Source of the DNA: Arbacia lixula
Taxonomy: Eukaryota; Echinodermata; Echinoidea; Arbacioida; Arbaciidae
Direction of reading: 5' to 3'
DNA length: 64,000 bases
Assembly: GCA_963669155.1 (NCBI GenBank)
Contig: OZ022584.1
Coordinates: 17,431,926 to 17,495,925, forward strand
Shown: one piece after another, positions 1 through 26,700 of the stretch
Layout of the letters: each line of letters opens with the position of its first letter
Position numbering within the stretch: position 1 is the stretch's first letter
Program-made: the position numbers and the translations under genes
The notes under the pieces: model-generated
Told to the model about the DNA's origin: nothing
The model's database searches: none
What the model saw: only the letters and a program-made list of their open reading frames with translations

Positions 1-13943
<13,943 letters not shown>

Positions 13944-14101
13944 TTCTGCGGACCTCACAAGTTCACACTATTATACTACCTCATCTTATTATTGTGCTGG
14001 TATTCTTGGGGCTTGAGGACATGTCATTATATATTTGTCTCCAGTAATCGTAGTTTCCAGTAACTCCAGTTTTCTGTCGGGTCGTCCACTTCCTGATCCA
14101 A

Positions 14102-14248
14102 TTGAGCTTATTCAGTAGAGAAGACCGTGCATGCTATGTATGCACGCACGACCGACCGCGCGCATGCACGCACGTACGCTCGCGCGCGCTGCGCGAACAT
14201 GCATGCATGTACCAGGGTCCATGCATGCACAATGCGTTGTTGAGGGGA

Positions 14249-14279
<31 letters not shown>

Positions 14280-14300
14280 CGGGGGCGGGGTGGAGGAGGC
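14102..14300. repeat. Alternating purine-pyrimidine tract followed by a long G run
   Basis: About 14126-14230 is dominated by GCATGCACGCAC and GCGCGC words, a composition prone to Z-DNA. About 20 bases later comes a run of about 27 uninterrupted G (14253-14279). It lies about 160 bp upstream of the SLC39A13 start codon. The open frames across it are low-complexity artefacts. It may be a promoter-proximal structural element; that is an inference. Confidence 0.5.
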
Positions 14301-14489
14301 GAGGATGACTTGTGATGTTCTTATCGCGCTGGGATGTTTACGGGGATTTTCACGATGGCAATTTGCAATAATTTTTTTTTTTTCAAGTAAAGCGTGCAAG
14401 TGCAGTGAACAAGCCTCAGACAAACTGTACATCAGCAATCTGTGCTAGACTAAATCATATCTTTCCGGCCTGGGAGGGCAGTTTTCTAA

Positions 14490-14665
14490 TAACATGTCCA
14501 ACCAATGGCGTATAGACAGGTTCGTACACCTGGGGGGGGGGGGGGGGGATGCCTGGGCTGCCAACGCTCGAGAGGGCGCGAAAGCGCCCGAGCGAGGGAG
14601 CGAAGCGACCGAACCAGGGGAGGGTGTGGGAGGGGGGGTGTCCCCCCTCCCACGGAAGGGAGCTT
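14490..14665. repeat. GC-rich repeat end with hairpins
   Basis: This compact GC-rich block has a 17-base G run, GGGCGCGAAAGCGCCC (a perfect 7-bp stem with a 2-nt loop), GAGCGAGGGAGCGAAGCGAC, and the inverted pair GGGAGGGGGGGTGTCCCCCC. It looks like the terminus of a dispersed element rather than a gene. The family is not assigned. Confidence 0.4.
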
Positions 14666-14788
14666 TTGGAATTTTGATGATGTATGTGAAAATGTGTTTC
14701 TAATGATGCGTCAATATTAAACACAGTTTAAATAGTGCACATCCTTTTGAGTAAATGGATATTTTAAACAAAAATGTGCACAAGATTA

Positions 14789-14909
14789 TGGGAGAGCACC
14801 TCGCACGTCCTTTGGCGGATTTTCGCCAAACCTTCACTAATCATGTTTCTTTCACGTTTCTGCTTTTATTCAAACCAACTTAATTTCATGGTGGACTTTC
14901 CTTTTAATA
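14789..14909. mobile_element. Half copy of TTAA MITE family B
   Basis: GGGAGAGCACCTCGCACGTC, then TTCGCCAAACCTTCACTAAT and a right end TTCCTTTTAA, match the right half of the element at 12023-12493. The left half is missing. Confidence 0.6.
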
Positions 14910-16289
14910 TTGGTTGAAATATTTCTATCAAAGATGTGTTCAGAATAAAAAAAATAATAATTCTTTAGGAATAGACCTTGAGAGACTTATTCTGAATATT
15001 ATTGACGTTTAATATATAGGACCCCCCCTCCCCCCCCCCCCCCCCGACAATAATTTAGCTGTGCGTATGAAACAATGCCCAAATATGGCTATACAAAATA
15101 CAAAAAAAAAATGTTTATTTCCATGTCCAGAATGTATGAACGTAGGCCTCGGGCCTATGTAACTTATTTCAATACATAAGCCTACTATGCCAACTCTTAA
15201 CCCTACTCAGGCCGGGATATTTGGAGTCTGCCTTTTACCGGGAGGCGGGACCCCCCCCCCCCCCCCCCTGATTTTGGCAACGAAATGCGCGACAGCCACA
15301 AAATTAATGTCGGCACATACATAATTTATAAGTTTTCATAAGTATATTTTCGAGTGTAATTGAAATCTAACTCTTATTATTTGATTATGGAAATGTATGC
15401 ACACTATTCCCGCCTATATAATTTGGTATGTCATACCGTATATGATGGATAGGAAGTAATCATTTCAGGCATGCAGCTTCTTTATGATTTGATATGATAT
15501 GATATGAAAATACCAAAATCAGTCAATTGAAATGATTGGAACGCAAAATATTTTGTTTTTGTGTGAATTATATGGAAGAAGACACTTTTCATTGGGGTAA
15601 TTTGTAAACAAAATTACAAGTATTATGTGCAGTATTTGGGATGACATCGTCTGGCGAAAATGATGGAACGTCGCGATGGTATATCCAGTCGTCGCGATTT
15701 AAAAAGAGATTGAAATCTTGCAGCGATACTTTTTTTTCGCATTTCAGGCATTGGAACAGAAATGTACAAAAACCGAATTTAACTAGCATCAAGGTATGGA
15801 CCTTAGATTACTATAATTTCATATCAAGATATGTGCTATAATTGCTATCTCGCTAATCTATATTTTTCTGGAAGTATGAAGGAATGTGTATTACCATGAA
15901 AAAAATGGGAAATATAGTAAAAATTCACATTCGTTGCCTAGGATTGTTATAAGAATCACCACGAAGCCCAACAAAATTAATGTAGTAGGAAATGTTATCC
16001 ACTTTAATATGACGCACACCTCATGATGTGGGAAAATGTTCCATTCAAATGCTATCTTAAATAGTGGTCAATACTACATTTTCACGGCGGCCATTTTGAA
16101 AAATGGTTGCCATTTCATTCCAGGAGCATATTGCAAAAGAAGTCCATCTAGAAAATTTGCAGACTGGTCTCTCAAACACATTGATACCAATTAACCTTTT
16201 AGAACAGTCCATGTAAAGGAAACCTGTATTGCCCCCTGGGTATAGATGTATGTATATTAATTGAAAAGCAATTTCACTACTACCATGCC

Positions 16290-16338
16290 CCCTTCCTCTC
16301 TCTTTCTGTCTGTCTGTCTCTTTATCTCTGTCTGTCTG

Positions 16339-16372
<34 letters not shown>

Positions 16373-16630
16373 CCTCTTTTCCCTCTCTATCTCTCTTCTC
16401 TCTCCATTTTCCTTAATTCTCTCTCTCCTCCTCTCCTCTTTTTACTACACTTTCTAATCCCCACATCTCCCCACCCCCCTCTCTCTCTCATTTGACGCAT
16501 TTTCTTTATTTTCCTTACCTTCCCTCATCTCTCATCGTATGTATGGTTTTATGTATGTATATGTATATGTATGTATATGCAGGGACATGAGAGAGACTGG
16601 TATATGTATGTATATGTATGTATAGTTTTA
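16290..16630. repeat. Microsatellite cluster: (TC)n/(TCTG)n then (TATG)n
   Basis: TCTGTCTG and CTCTCTCT runs (about 16302-16500) are followed by TATGTATATG runs (about 16550-16626). Pure pyrimidine and TATG simple sequence; nothing coding. Confidence 0.8.
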
Positions 16631-16896
16631 CATTCATTTGAACTCCATGATGGAACACAAAAAATAGGTCTTGCAGACTTGAAGTCCTGACATGCCTGAG
16701 GTACACTTATGTATTCTGGGGCTCTTTGCTCGATCACAGCAAGATTTTCTCACATGAACGCAATTAACATAAATTATATTTGCATATTCAAATGAAGTAA
16801 AGAAAGAACCAATATAAATAAAAGGAATGGAGCAGGCCAACAAAATGTAGGAACCCTATTAAACAAATCAACCAATGAAAATAAGAAGAATAATGA

Positions 16897-17085
16897 TGAT
16901 GGGTAAATGATCTGAGTGATTATGTAATCAAGAATGTTCAACAAAAGAGCCAGGTGTGAGGATGGAATGAATAAGCACATCTGAATAGGAAAGGAATGAA
17001 GGTGATCAGAGAAGTAGGATTATGACTGATAAGATAAATACGAACATAATTCCAAACAGAACTGAACTAAATACCAACTTCATTG
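16897..17085. repeat. Inverted repeat pair, left arm
   Basis: GTGATTATGTAATC, AGAATGTTCAACAAAAGAGCC and GGAATGAATAAGCACATC recur in inverse at 18250-18445 with small indels. The arms are about 190 bp and enclose about 1.2 kb with no transposase frame. They may be the ends of a deleted DNA transposon. Confidence 0.55.
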
Positions 17086-18249
17086 AGCTAAATTCCAAAC
17101 ACGACTAAAGATAAACTAAACAAAAGATAATTCAAAAGAACAAATAACCACCCTACAGTAGGATTCTTGACTGACAATTTAAAAGAAACGTGGTAAAAAA
17201 ATGTATATTAAGGTTAGTGTGGTTTTTTGTTACGCTTTCTTATGCCAGTCTCGACTGTCGTGCCAGTCTCGAAAGATTTGGGCTGTGTTAAAATACAAAT
17301 TGTTATCAATATTTGTCGCAGTGTCTTCTCTCTTCTGTAGCTCACAATCTTTCAACAGCCTTCACCTTTATTTGAATCCTACTTCCCTCTTCTCATTTGC
17401 CCTCTCTCAACTCCCTTCTCTTGATCTTTTACACTTTGCAGTGTAGACTGTAAATGTAACTTTTTAGAAACAGGTTTTGTGGAATTTCATCAATTACTTT
17501 CCTTGAAGTAATCATGTGAATAATTAATGATATTTTCACTTTAGGACAAAATTTGTGTGTGTATCGGATACTTAATAGACCATTTTCTTTATGTTGGCAA
17601 ATTTTATTCACGTCGTTCAAACTTAAAGATTACTTTTGGGAACCCCCAAGCTTAAGCAAGAACTAATAGATTCAAAGTGCATTCCATCCATAGGTGACTG
17701 CAATAACGCGTTACTACGCAGTTAGGGGGAAAGTTGTGAATATTACATTACGAAAACGGTGTATTCAGAACACAACAATGGGCATTGTGCCGCACACATG
17801 TCAGCCCACAAATTATTTTCTGCCAATAGCTTCATGCATTATCAATGGTACTCTGATGGCAGTTTACTCGCTGATTAACAGGTGTGATACATAGCATCCA
17901 CGGTTGTCTTCATTTCATATAATCCCCGACCCCAGCGACCACTCACTACGAATTCCAGAATGTAAATGACTTGATGAAAAGGCTTAACAAAAACACGTCA
18001 TGACGTCAAAAGGGGGAATCAAAAGGGAGGAGAATGAGCGAAAGGGAGCTAGGAATACATCAGAGTTATGCTGGCAGTTATACGACTTAAGGACACTTTT
18101 GAAAGAAAGATTTAAAATAAGTTGCATCTTGAATCAAACTGAAAGTAATTAAGACATCTTTAAGTCAAGGGATGTCACTTTCTTGAGAAGTGGAGACTGC
18201 CTGGCATTCTCCACAAAGTCATTTGCATTGGGTCAGTTCTGTTTGGAAT

Positions 18250-18445
18250 TCAGTTCAGTTTGTATTCAAATCAATTTCAATAGGTTCTTATGTTCGTATT
18301 CATCTTATCCGTCAATACCCTTATTCTCAGATCACCTTTAATTGTAATTCCTATTCTGATGTGCTCATTCATTCCATCCTCACATCTGGCTCTTTTGTTG
18401 AACATTCTTTATTACATAATCACCCATATCATTTACTTTTTTCTT
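18250..18445. repeat. Inverted repeat pair, right arm
   Basis: Reverse complement of 16897-17085, including GGCTCTTTTGTTGAACATTC and GATGTGCTCATTCATTCC. Identity is moderate, implying an old element. Confidence 0.55.
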
Positions 18446-18662
18446 TTGTTATTCAGGGAAGCACTGCCTAATTAGAAATACAGCTAATTGTTTAAAACAC
18501 CTTAATGTGTTGAATTTTTATGAGGCGGCGGTCATCATAGATCAAAGGAAGTCTATCCGAGCGCAGTCCATTCATGCTAGGTCCATGGTCACACATGACC
18601 AGTTTCCTTGATTGAAACAGGCGGGTCCGAAACGATCCTGTAGATGGCGGATGGCGGGAAAT

Positions 18663-18863
18663 TTAAAGGGCCCCTGTCATCAAAATATATGTTGACTTCT
18701 GTTGATGCAACTTAATATGTATATAACAAAATCACTAACTGTTCAATGGAAATATGTGTCCTATGTTTTAAAATGATTTTTCTATATTTTTTCTCAGCAC
18801 ACATAAGCCCCGCCTCCAAAATATCCTCCACTCAAGATTCCCCTTGTGACATCATCAAAGCAG
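18663..18863. mobile_element. Half copy of GGGCCCCTGTCATCA MITE (family C)
   Basis: TTAAAGGGCCCCTGTCATCA through TGTGACATCATCAAAG matches the left arm of the full palindrome at 37263-37918. It carries the same internal words (CCCCGCCTCCAAAATATCC). The right arm is absent. Confidence 0.65.
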
Positions 18864-18944
18864 TTCCAGCATTTAGAACTCAGGTTTAAGCGCCACGGAA
18901 CTTGGGCCATTGGCGTTCTTCGCCGTTCTGCCCACCGAGACGGA

Positions 18945-19655
18945 AAGATTACGGTAATCGCGCTATTGTTTGCAGAACGCAGGGGGAAAGGAGTGTTACC
19001 TGTTCAATGGGGACGCGTTCTCATGCGTTCCGTAGAAAGCTTGTGGCGAAATACTGCAGGGTTCTTGACCGGTTATTTTTACCGGCTGTAACGGCGATCG
19101 TAACCAGCTGTGGCCTCATAAAAAAAAATCATTTGACCATCATAAGGAACTATCATTACATACAACTTCAAAAAGGTGCTTTCTTTCCGAACGAGTCCGA
19201 ATGCAACGCGCAACCTTGTTTCTCAAAATTTAAAATGAAACTTTTCTCTCACTTTTCACACAATGTAAAGTCTTCAAACTAAACGCTCGAATGACAAACT
19301 TCCATAATTGCTTTATCAATAAAAAGAACGTGTGATTTCGCTTCCACGGCCTCCAGAAAGATATCGCGCTATTTATTTTAATCTTGTTAATGATATGTAA
19401 ATATTGTGATTTGTGTTGATTTTCAATAAAAACTATAAATATATTAAAAAAAAAAAAAAAGATATCGCGCTATCCTTTATTCTTTCTAAATGGGGAATAA
19501 CGGGGTAATTACCGGTTCAATGAGCTAGGACGCGTTCTCTTGCGTTCCACTGAAAGCTTGTGGCGAAATACTGCAGGGTTCTTGACCGGTTATTTTTACC
19601 GGCTGTTGCCTCATAAAAAAATCATTTCACCAATATAAGGAACTATCATTACCGG
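18945..19655 (+). repeat. Direct duplication of ~190 bp, ~520 bp apart
   Basis: The block CTTGTGGCGAAATACTGCAG, GGTTCTTGACCGGTTATTTT, then CTCATAAAAAAA and AAGGAACTATCATTAC occurs at about 19038-19160 and again at 19555-19655. Both are preceded by related GACGCGTTCTC and GCGTTCC words. This is a local segmental duplication, later cut by the retroposed fragment at 19373-19460. Confidence 0.6.
19373..19460 (+). mobile_element. 88-bp retroposed poly(A) fragment with ~14-bp target duplication
   Basis: The left flank ends AAAGATATCGCGCTAT (19357-19372). The right flank begins with the same GATATCGCGCTAT (19461-19473) directly after a 15-A tail. The insert carries AATAAA at 19425-19430, about 16 nt before the A run, exactly as in a polyadenylated mRNA 3' end. 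The pattern is that of LINE-machinery retroposition of a 5'-truncated transcript end. The parent gene is unknown. Confidence 0.75.
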
Positions 19656-19787
19656 GATTCATGTCTGACGGGTAAGAAAATAATCCAAGATACGGAACTG
19701 AATAAGATTTTGGCGCGACGTCAGTTTGCCGACCGCGATCTCGGGACGACTGCCGATATCGACCTGACGTCAGCTTGTTAGCTGGGA

Positions 19788-20070
19788 AGTCTCTGAAATG
19801 TTAGTGTATTGTAAGTGCGCTATGAGCTTTCTTGAGCGGTGTCTCTGATTTCTTATGAATAGATGCTGTCACAATTGAAGGTCCATAGTGTCATCGTGCA
19901 ATTACCAGCCCATAACTGTGCATTAATGTCACATACATGTGATAATTTAGGCCAGTCTCTAAAATGTTAGTGTGTTGTAGGTGTGCTATGAGCTTTATTG
20001 AGCAATGCCTCTGATTCTTAATGGATAGATGGTCACCGTGCATTTACCAGCCCATGTCTGTGCACGAATT
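19788..20070 (+). repeat. Two-copy tandem repeat, ~163-bp period
   Basis: GTCTCTGAAATGTTAGTGT, GTGCTATGAGCTTT, GAGC and TTACCAGCCCAT occur in order at about 19790-19920 and again at about 19953-20065, with substitutions and one internal deletion. It lies 460 bp upstream of the SLC16-like start codon. Confidence 0.6.
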
Positions 20071-20527
20071 TGACAATACAGACCACGTTATCCTTGTCCA
20101 CAAGTATGTCTCGTTTATATTTGATTAACGAGTCGACACATCTCACTTTTAAAACCCAATGTTTATCTTTTCAGATGGATGTGCCGTTGATAACCAAGTA
20201 TCTGCCGGAAGACAGCTGTGGTCTAGACTATAAGAAAAGTGATTCTCTGGAAATCCATCGTTTGTCCAAAAAGTTCTTCTATAGCACTGACTGTCAAATT
20301 ACATCAAACCTTAACAAGACAAACAGTACACAACGATGCGACTTAAACCATGACTTCTAGACATGCTAGACGCGAACAGTAGATGTGAATTTTCGCTTGA
20401 ATTGGTTTTAAAAAGGGGGGCAATAAGGCGTGTCACCATTTGAAACAATTGCCTAAGCAAATAGCCGTGTCGTCCTGTGTTCCATGCTGAACTAGACGAC
20501 TCTAACAATAAATAAGCGTAGTGAAAA

Positions 20528-20726
20528 ATGGCTCCACGGCAGTTCAAAATGAAGCTCCATTGGGGGCATGTTCTCGTGTTCAGCAAATTCTTAATGGTAC
20601 TTCTTGATTCTGGAATCATGAAATCGTTCGGTGTTCTCATCCCCGACCTCGCCGAAAAACTGGACGCCAGCTACGCTACAGTGGGAATAATCTGCAGCCT
20701 TCATCCCACTCTCTTATATATCGGAT
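20528..20726 (+). CDS. SLC16-like exon 1
   Basis: ATG at 20528 (AAAA before it) starts MAPRQFKMKLHWGHVLVF. The exon ends ATATCGGAT|GTGAGT in phase 1. It encodes TM1 with KSFGVLIPDL, the region equivalent to the conserved MCT first helix, and the start of TM2. Confidence 0.85.
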
Positions 20727-23700
20727 GTGAGTATGAAGTAAATCTTTATCTCCTGAATTATCAACTCATCGAATGTGTGTATTCCTTTTCTTTATACATT
20801 AAAAAGCAAGAATTCTATCAAGGGGAGGGGATGGCCAAAATAAACAGATTTTATTTTATTTATTATTTATTCAAGTCTTTTAAAAAAAAAATACAGGCAG
20901 GGCAACCTCAGTTAAAAAAAACTGCTTTACAGGTGCGCCCTGTATATTCATACAAACATTTACAAGTGGTGTAATAAATGAACTGCGTAGACAACTTGAT
21001 CAACATAAATAACAACAAAATAACATACACATTTACAACATTAACAAAGAGGAACAACAACAAAAGTACTTTACTTTACACGATTAAATAATGTCTTTAA
21101 AAAGGGGAAAGAAAAGGGAGAAGGAGAAGAGGAGAGCGAGATTACATGACTACGAAGGGAGAGGCTTTTTAAATAAACCTCTGCGGACACAATTTATCTA
21201 CAGACACGTAATATAGCAGGGACAAATTTGACAAGACAACAATAGCACATTATAGAATAGAATTGAACTGGAGACAGCTTTTCCTAATTGCTTTTAGAGA
21301 GTTACTGTGTTGGACTTTAATAGGGAGCTTATTTGATAGGTACTGTAGCTACCAGTATAAGACAATGAACGGTTTTAATATTCTGTTTCCGGTTTAGGGA
21401 TAATCAAGGTGCTATTTAAGGCGTATCTAGTATTATAGTTAATATCAAAAGGTCGTATCAATGGTTCCAAGTAGGATGGTACAAGCTTATTGACTATTTT
21501 AAAGACAAGAATACAATCCTGGCATTTAATATGATTTCCTATACATTGCCAATTCAATGAAGCCATCAAAAAGCATTTAGATGTGTATCGATCTGCGTCC
21601 AGTATTAGACGTGCACATTTGTTTTGTAATCTCTGGAGCTTTTTACAAGTTTGTTTTAGAACAAGTTCCCCGTGCGGTACAACAGTAATCTATGTATAGT
21701 AGCAACAATGCGAAATACAAATTAACTAATATTTTATTCGGTACTAGCGATTTTATGCGCCGAATACATCCTATAAAACGAGAGAGCTTATTAGAGATGT
21801 ACAACATATGATCATTCCATAATAACTGTGAATCTAATGTGACACATAAATATCTCATCTTTTAAATGTATTCTAAAGTCAAATTTCTGTGCACAATTTC
21901 AAACTTTGCATTTTGTAATTTCCTTTTAGGTCCAAAGTCCATAGTTTTTGTCTTTCCTGAATGTATGAACATATCATTATTTTCCATCCATGTAACAATC
22001 AAATCAAAATCCTTCTGAGACAGTTCGACTGTATTATTAAAGATAACTGTATCATCTGCATAAAATGATAGTTCCGTTTGTGAATGAAATTTCAAATTAC
22101 ACATATCATTTATAAATAGACAAAATATGTTACAAAATCACTAGTACATTGTTGCATTGAAACACGTTGCTTTCTGCCAATCAAAAAATTCACAAACCAT
22201 TCACGCTCGTTACCGTTTATACCATAGTAAATCATTTTTCCTAATATCTTTTAATGTGGAATTAAATCAAATACCTTTTTAAGATCTAACGATATTGCAC
22301 CAGTAATCTGCTTATTATTCATATTTCCAAGTAAATAATCAACAATATCAGTCACGCAGGTTACTGTGGAATGTGATGGTCTAAGTCCAGACTGTTGAGA
22401 TGATAATATTTTATTGTCATTGAGGTACAAGTATAACTGCGTGTATTGCTTTTTCTAATATTTTGGACGGAATTGATAGAACTGAAATTGGTCGAAAATT
22501 ATCAATTTCATATGGACCTCCTTTGTGAATAGCTGTGACTCTGGTCATTCTAAAGTCCATCGGTATTTCAGAAGTTTTTAATGATTTGTTAAAAAGAATT
22601 ATAAGAGGTTGACATACGAATTCTGCTGCTATTTTCAGTAGTATTGGATGGAAACCATCTAATTCTACAGCCTTTTTACAATCAATATTTAATACTTCTT
22701 TTCTTACAAATTAAACAGTTATATCTTTGAATGTAAACTGTTTATCTTTTCGTAACAAGTTTCCCATGGAGTTAACGTCATCATTATTACATAGTCCCTA
22801 TTCGTTCACTAACATTATTGAAAGCTTCTTTTGACTTGTTCACTATTACATTTCTGTCAGTTATACCTTCTCCATTTACAATAAGATCAAAATCTGTTTT
22901 GCCATTCTTTTTGGGTAGAAGGTCTTTCAAAATCTTCCCATTGTTATTAATGTCATTTCCACATTTAATAAATTCATCCTTAAAAAAATATTTTTTCAAA
23001 TATTTATTCAAGTTGTTTGCTCGGTTTCGATAGTGTTTAAATTTATCGCAATCTGAGTCCAGTTTGGTTTTCTTAAACCTCTTTCTATAATCGTACCTTT
23101 CTCTTGCCAGCATGAGGTACTCGTCGGTTATCCATGGTACTCCCTTCTTTTTTCATCTGACAGAGATTATTGGGGCATGTGTATCGTTCAGCCGAGTAAA
23201 CAACGATTTAAAACGATCCCACAGACTTTGTACGCTGTTCTCATTTGAATAAAAACCATTCAACCTCTCATCTCTACGAAATTCCTGTTCATCAAAATAA
23301 GGGAACGTCCGAAACTTGCTAATCTTTGGTAGATTAGAGCGACATTTGAATGACCCTTTAATCACAAAGTAGATCAATGAATGGTCACTAAAACCGATAC
23401 ATTGTACACCAGATTCTACAATTGATAAATTTTCTTTTTTACGGTCATCATATTACAATTTAAATCACCAAGTATCATGACATTTTCTGAAATAGACAAA
23501 ACATGATCTATGGATTCTTCAAAATAAAAAAAAATGAAGAGCTCGAATCGGGCTTTCGATAGCAAATACCAACAAATATGAAAGTACTATTTGTACGTTT
23601 TATTTCAAGCCACATCAATTCTAGATCAGCAGTTTCGAGGTCTGTTCTCCTTACGTATGTGTATTCATTTTTTTTTTAATAAAACAACCAACGCCCCCTC

Positions 23701-26700
23701 CGAGACCATTTCTGTCCTTTCTTTCAAAGTAAAACCATTTATTGATTTCATATCATTTTCATTCAACCAAGTTTCCGATATTCCTAACACATCATAGGGA
23801 TTTTTTAACAAGTAATTTCTTAAGTCTACAGTTTTATTTCGTAGAGTCCTTATATTTAAGTGAGCTAAGTCAAAGCCCCTTTTTTTAGAATAAGAGGAAA
23901 CATTTTCTATATTTTCCGGTCTTAATACATTTGTAGCATTAGTGTTTGTTTCATTAATACAATCTTCAATCATTACGTCCTCACCCCAAAATGGCAAAAT
24001 ACGTATAGTGCCTTTTGGGCATTTCCAGTTTTTCACACAATTCATTAATATCATCATATTGCTTTCTTGTAACGTGTCCGCATGAGTTATGTGTCCATAG
24101 AGAACAGTCTGTGCATAATAATGCTTTCTGATTATTTGCTCCTGTTCTTGAGCAAAATGGCTTCCAATCAAAATCCAGCCCAGCTATAGACTGCCAAAAC
24201 ACCACTAGAAAAGATCTCTATACGAATTAAAACTAAGAAAGTGTTATGGTTATGCCTCAAAGTCGATGCCTCCACCGCCAATTATAGATAACTCCACATG
24301 TCTTCCTTTAAGACGAAGAGTGTGTGAAAAAACCCTCCAAACCTTAAATGCTCAACATGTAGGTTCCTCCAGTTCTAATCTGAAATGTTATAAAAAGGAA
24401 TGTTCATTTCTGCTGAGTCTCTAGGCCAACTATTTATTTATTTATTTATTTATCTATTTATTTATTTATTTATTAATTCCTGCATAGTTCACCAGTAACA
24501 ATGTGATAGGAACAATGACATATAAAGTATACATGTGACAAATAACAATCTATTAAAGATATGTACAACGTATCAAGACATACATATAGTACATATACTT
24601 GTACACAGTGGAACATACAGAGGTCTGACAATATAAGCTTGCAGCTTGAAGGGTTGCCACACCTTTCTTATCAAAAGAACAATACAAATGCAGATAAGAT
24701 AACACTCAAAAGAACATGCATTCAAAGCAATATTTGCTTGTTTTGATATATAACCCTTACCAATACTTTATACAAAAATATTATAATGAAAATACAATCG
24801 AAAATGAGAAGAGATGGAGAGGGGGGGGGGGGGAGGAGAGGTTGCCCAATAACTACATTAATATGGAGTTGTCACATTCATATCAAAATATACACGCTAA
24901 TGATATGAATAACACAAGAAACAGATACAAAACAAAACATAAATGTCAGGTCGGTGTCGACTTTCTGCCACAGCTACCAGTGCTAAGTATGTGCACTCAG
25001 CTTTCAACTTGGGTGCATTGACCTCTGCACAGATTGAAACTAAAGCACTTTGACTTTAACATGAACAAATGAAAATAACTTGCAAGATCTTTCCTACATC
25101 TTCCTGCAAAAAATGAACACAATTATGTAACTTAAGAAGTATTAAACTTCACCAACAAAATGAATCAAATATGTATCCTTTAATGCCGAGTTAAGCCTTG
25201 TTCTCAACCAACGTACAAATGTGAAGGCAAAACCTGATTACTTCACTGCTCTGTAACTTCACAGATTATGAGCATCACTCTAGTAACGCTGTGCTTACAT
25301 ATACAAACAGAGATGCTAGGCATGGTCAAAAGGTAGGGAGAAGACAAAGGAGAGACTCTGGGTCTTAAAGGGGAACAAAGAACCATGCAACTTGACCACG
25401 CATGCTTGGGCGGTTATGGTCAACACACCCAAATCCAAGAAAAAGCCATTATCTTAGCCTTGTACAAGGCTCGATGGGAGCGCTCATAAATCTTAAGTTC
25501 TTCCAAATACTTGTGGTTAAACTCACTACAGGCCGCTACAGTGACATGTGGACAAAAAAAAAAAGAATGTGCTTACGATTAACAACCTCCTCAGATATCT
25601 TACCCAACCATCCCTCTAGTCACCTGTCAGTCAAACTTTGGTAATAAATAAGGGATCACAAAAAAAAAAACATGTTGATTCAAGATCTGCATTAGTATTA
25701 ACTTTGTGTATCTGTGTTTTAATACACGCATCTTTATAGGTATCTTTGTTCCGATGTTTCTTGCGAAAACAAACGCCAAAGTGGTAGGGATGGTGGGCGG
25801 GCTGATCGGTGGCTCTTCACTAGCCGTTTCTGCTTTCGTCACCAACACTTCCACCCTTGCTGTATGCTTCATATGTAGCGGTGAGTGGAAAGAATAATGT
25901 CGTATCAAATATGCAAACTGCATTCCCAGTACAAAATCCCAGTATTCTACGGCCTTCTAATGGATCTAGTACGAGTGATCTTCTACTATAGTTCAAGTAA
26001 ATTAAGTAATTAGTATCGGTTTTCTCATGGATCCAGTTAGATTAACTAATTTAACCTTTGGGAGAACATAGGAGCCCCAGTGGATATCATTAGCTACCAG
26101 TAAAACATTCCACAATGTAACCAGGGGGGTGTTTCACCAAGCTGTTCGTAAGTTACGAACGACTTTACGAACGACTGGTTGTCCCTTCTTGTGCTAAATG
26201 CGATAGCACACTTTGTTATTTGAGAATCTGATTTAGCACAAGAAGGGATAACCAGTCGTTCGTAAAGTCGTGCGTAACTTACGAACAGCTTGGTGACCCC
26301 CCCCCCCCCCCCCCAGTTCGCAAAATGTTAATTGACACTTTTTTTACCAGTGCTGTGCTACATTGCCGATTTCAAAGACATTGGATAAAAGAAGAAGTCT
26401 GTTTTTGTTGGCTGCAGTCCGATTTTTCCTTATACTTCTATGTATTCAAAGTATTGGAGTTTATGGTTAGTGTATCCTGAATTTGTATTGAAGTCAATTT
26501 AAATTCATTCAAATTTCTAAAATATCCTAAATTTCTCTTAATCTTTATTTACAAATCGGTAACGCATAACCATGCATCAAAATAAAGCATCATACTTATT
26601 AATTTTACACCGTTGTGCAAATTAAACGATTAGATCCCACTGGTTTATATCAGGTTCTCCTGATCTCAATACCATTAGATTTGTAATAGCCTCTTCTAGT

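Noticed and set aside
14102-14448. Overlapping ~70-108-codon frames rich in Gly, Pro or Arg/His
   Set aside because: They are translations of the GCATGC tract and the G run; low-complexity artefacts on both strands.
20070-20360. 96-codon open frame upstream of the SLC16-like gene
   Set aside because: No recognisable domain and no phase-matched donor joining exon 1, which has its own good ATG; likely 5' flank or UTR.
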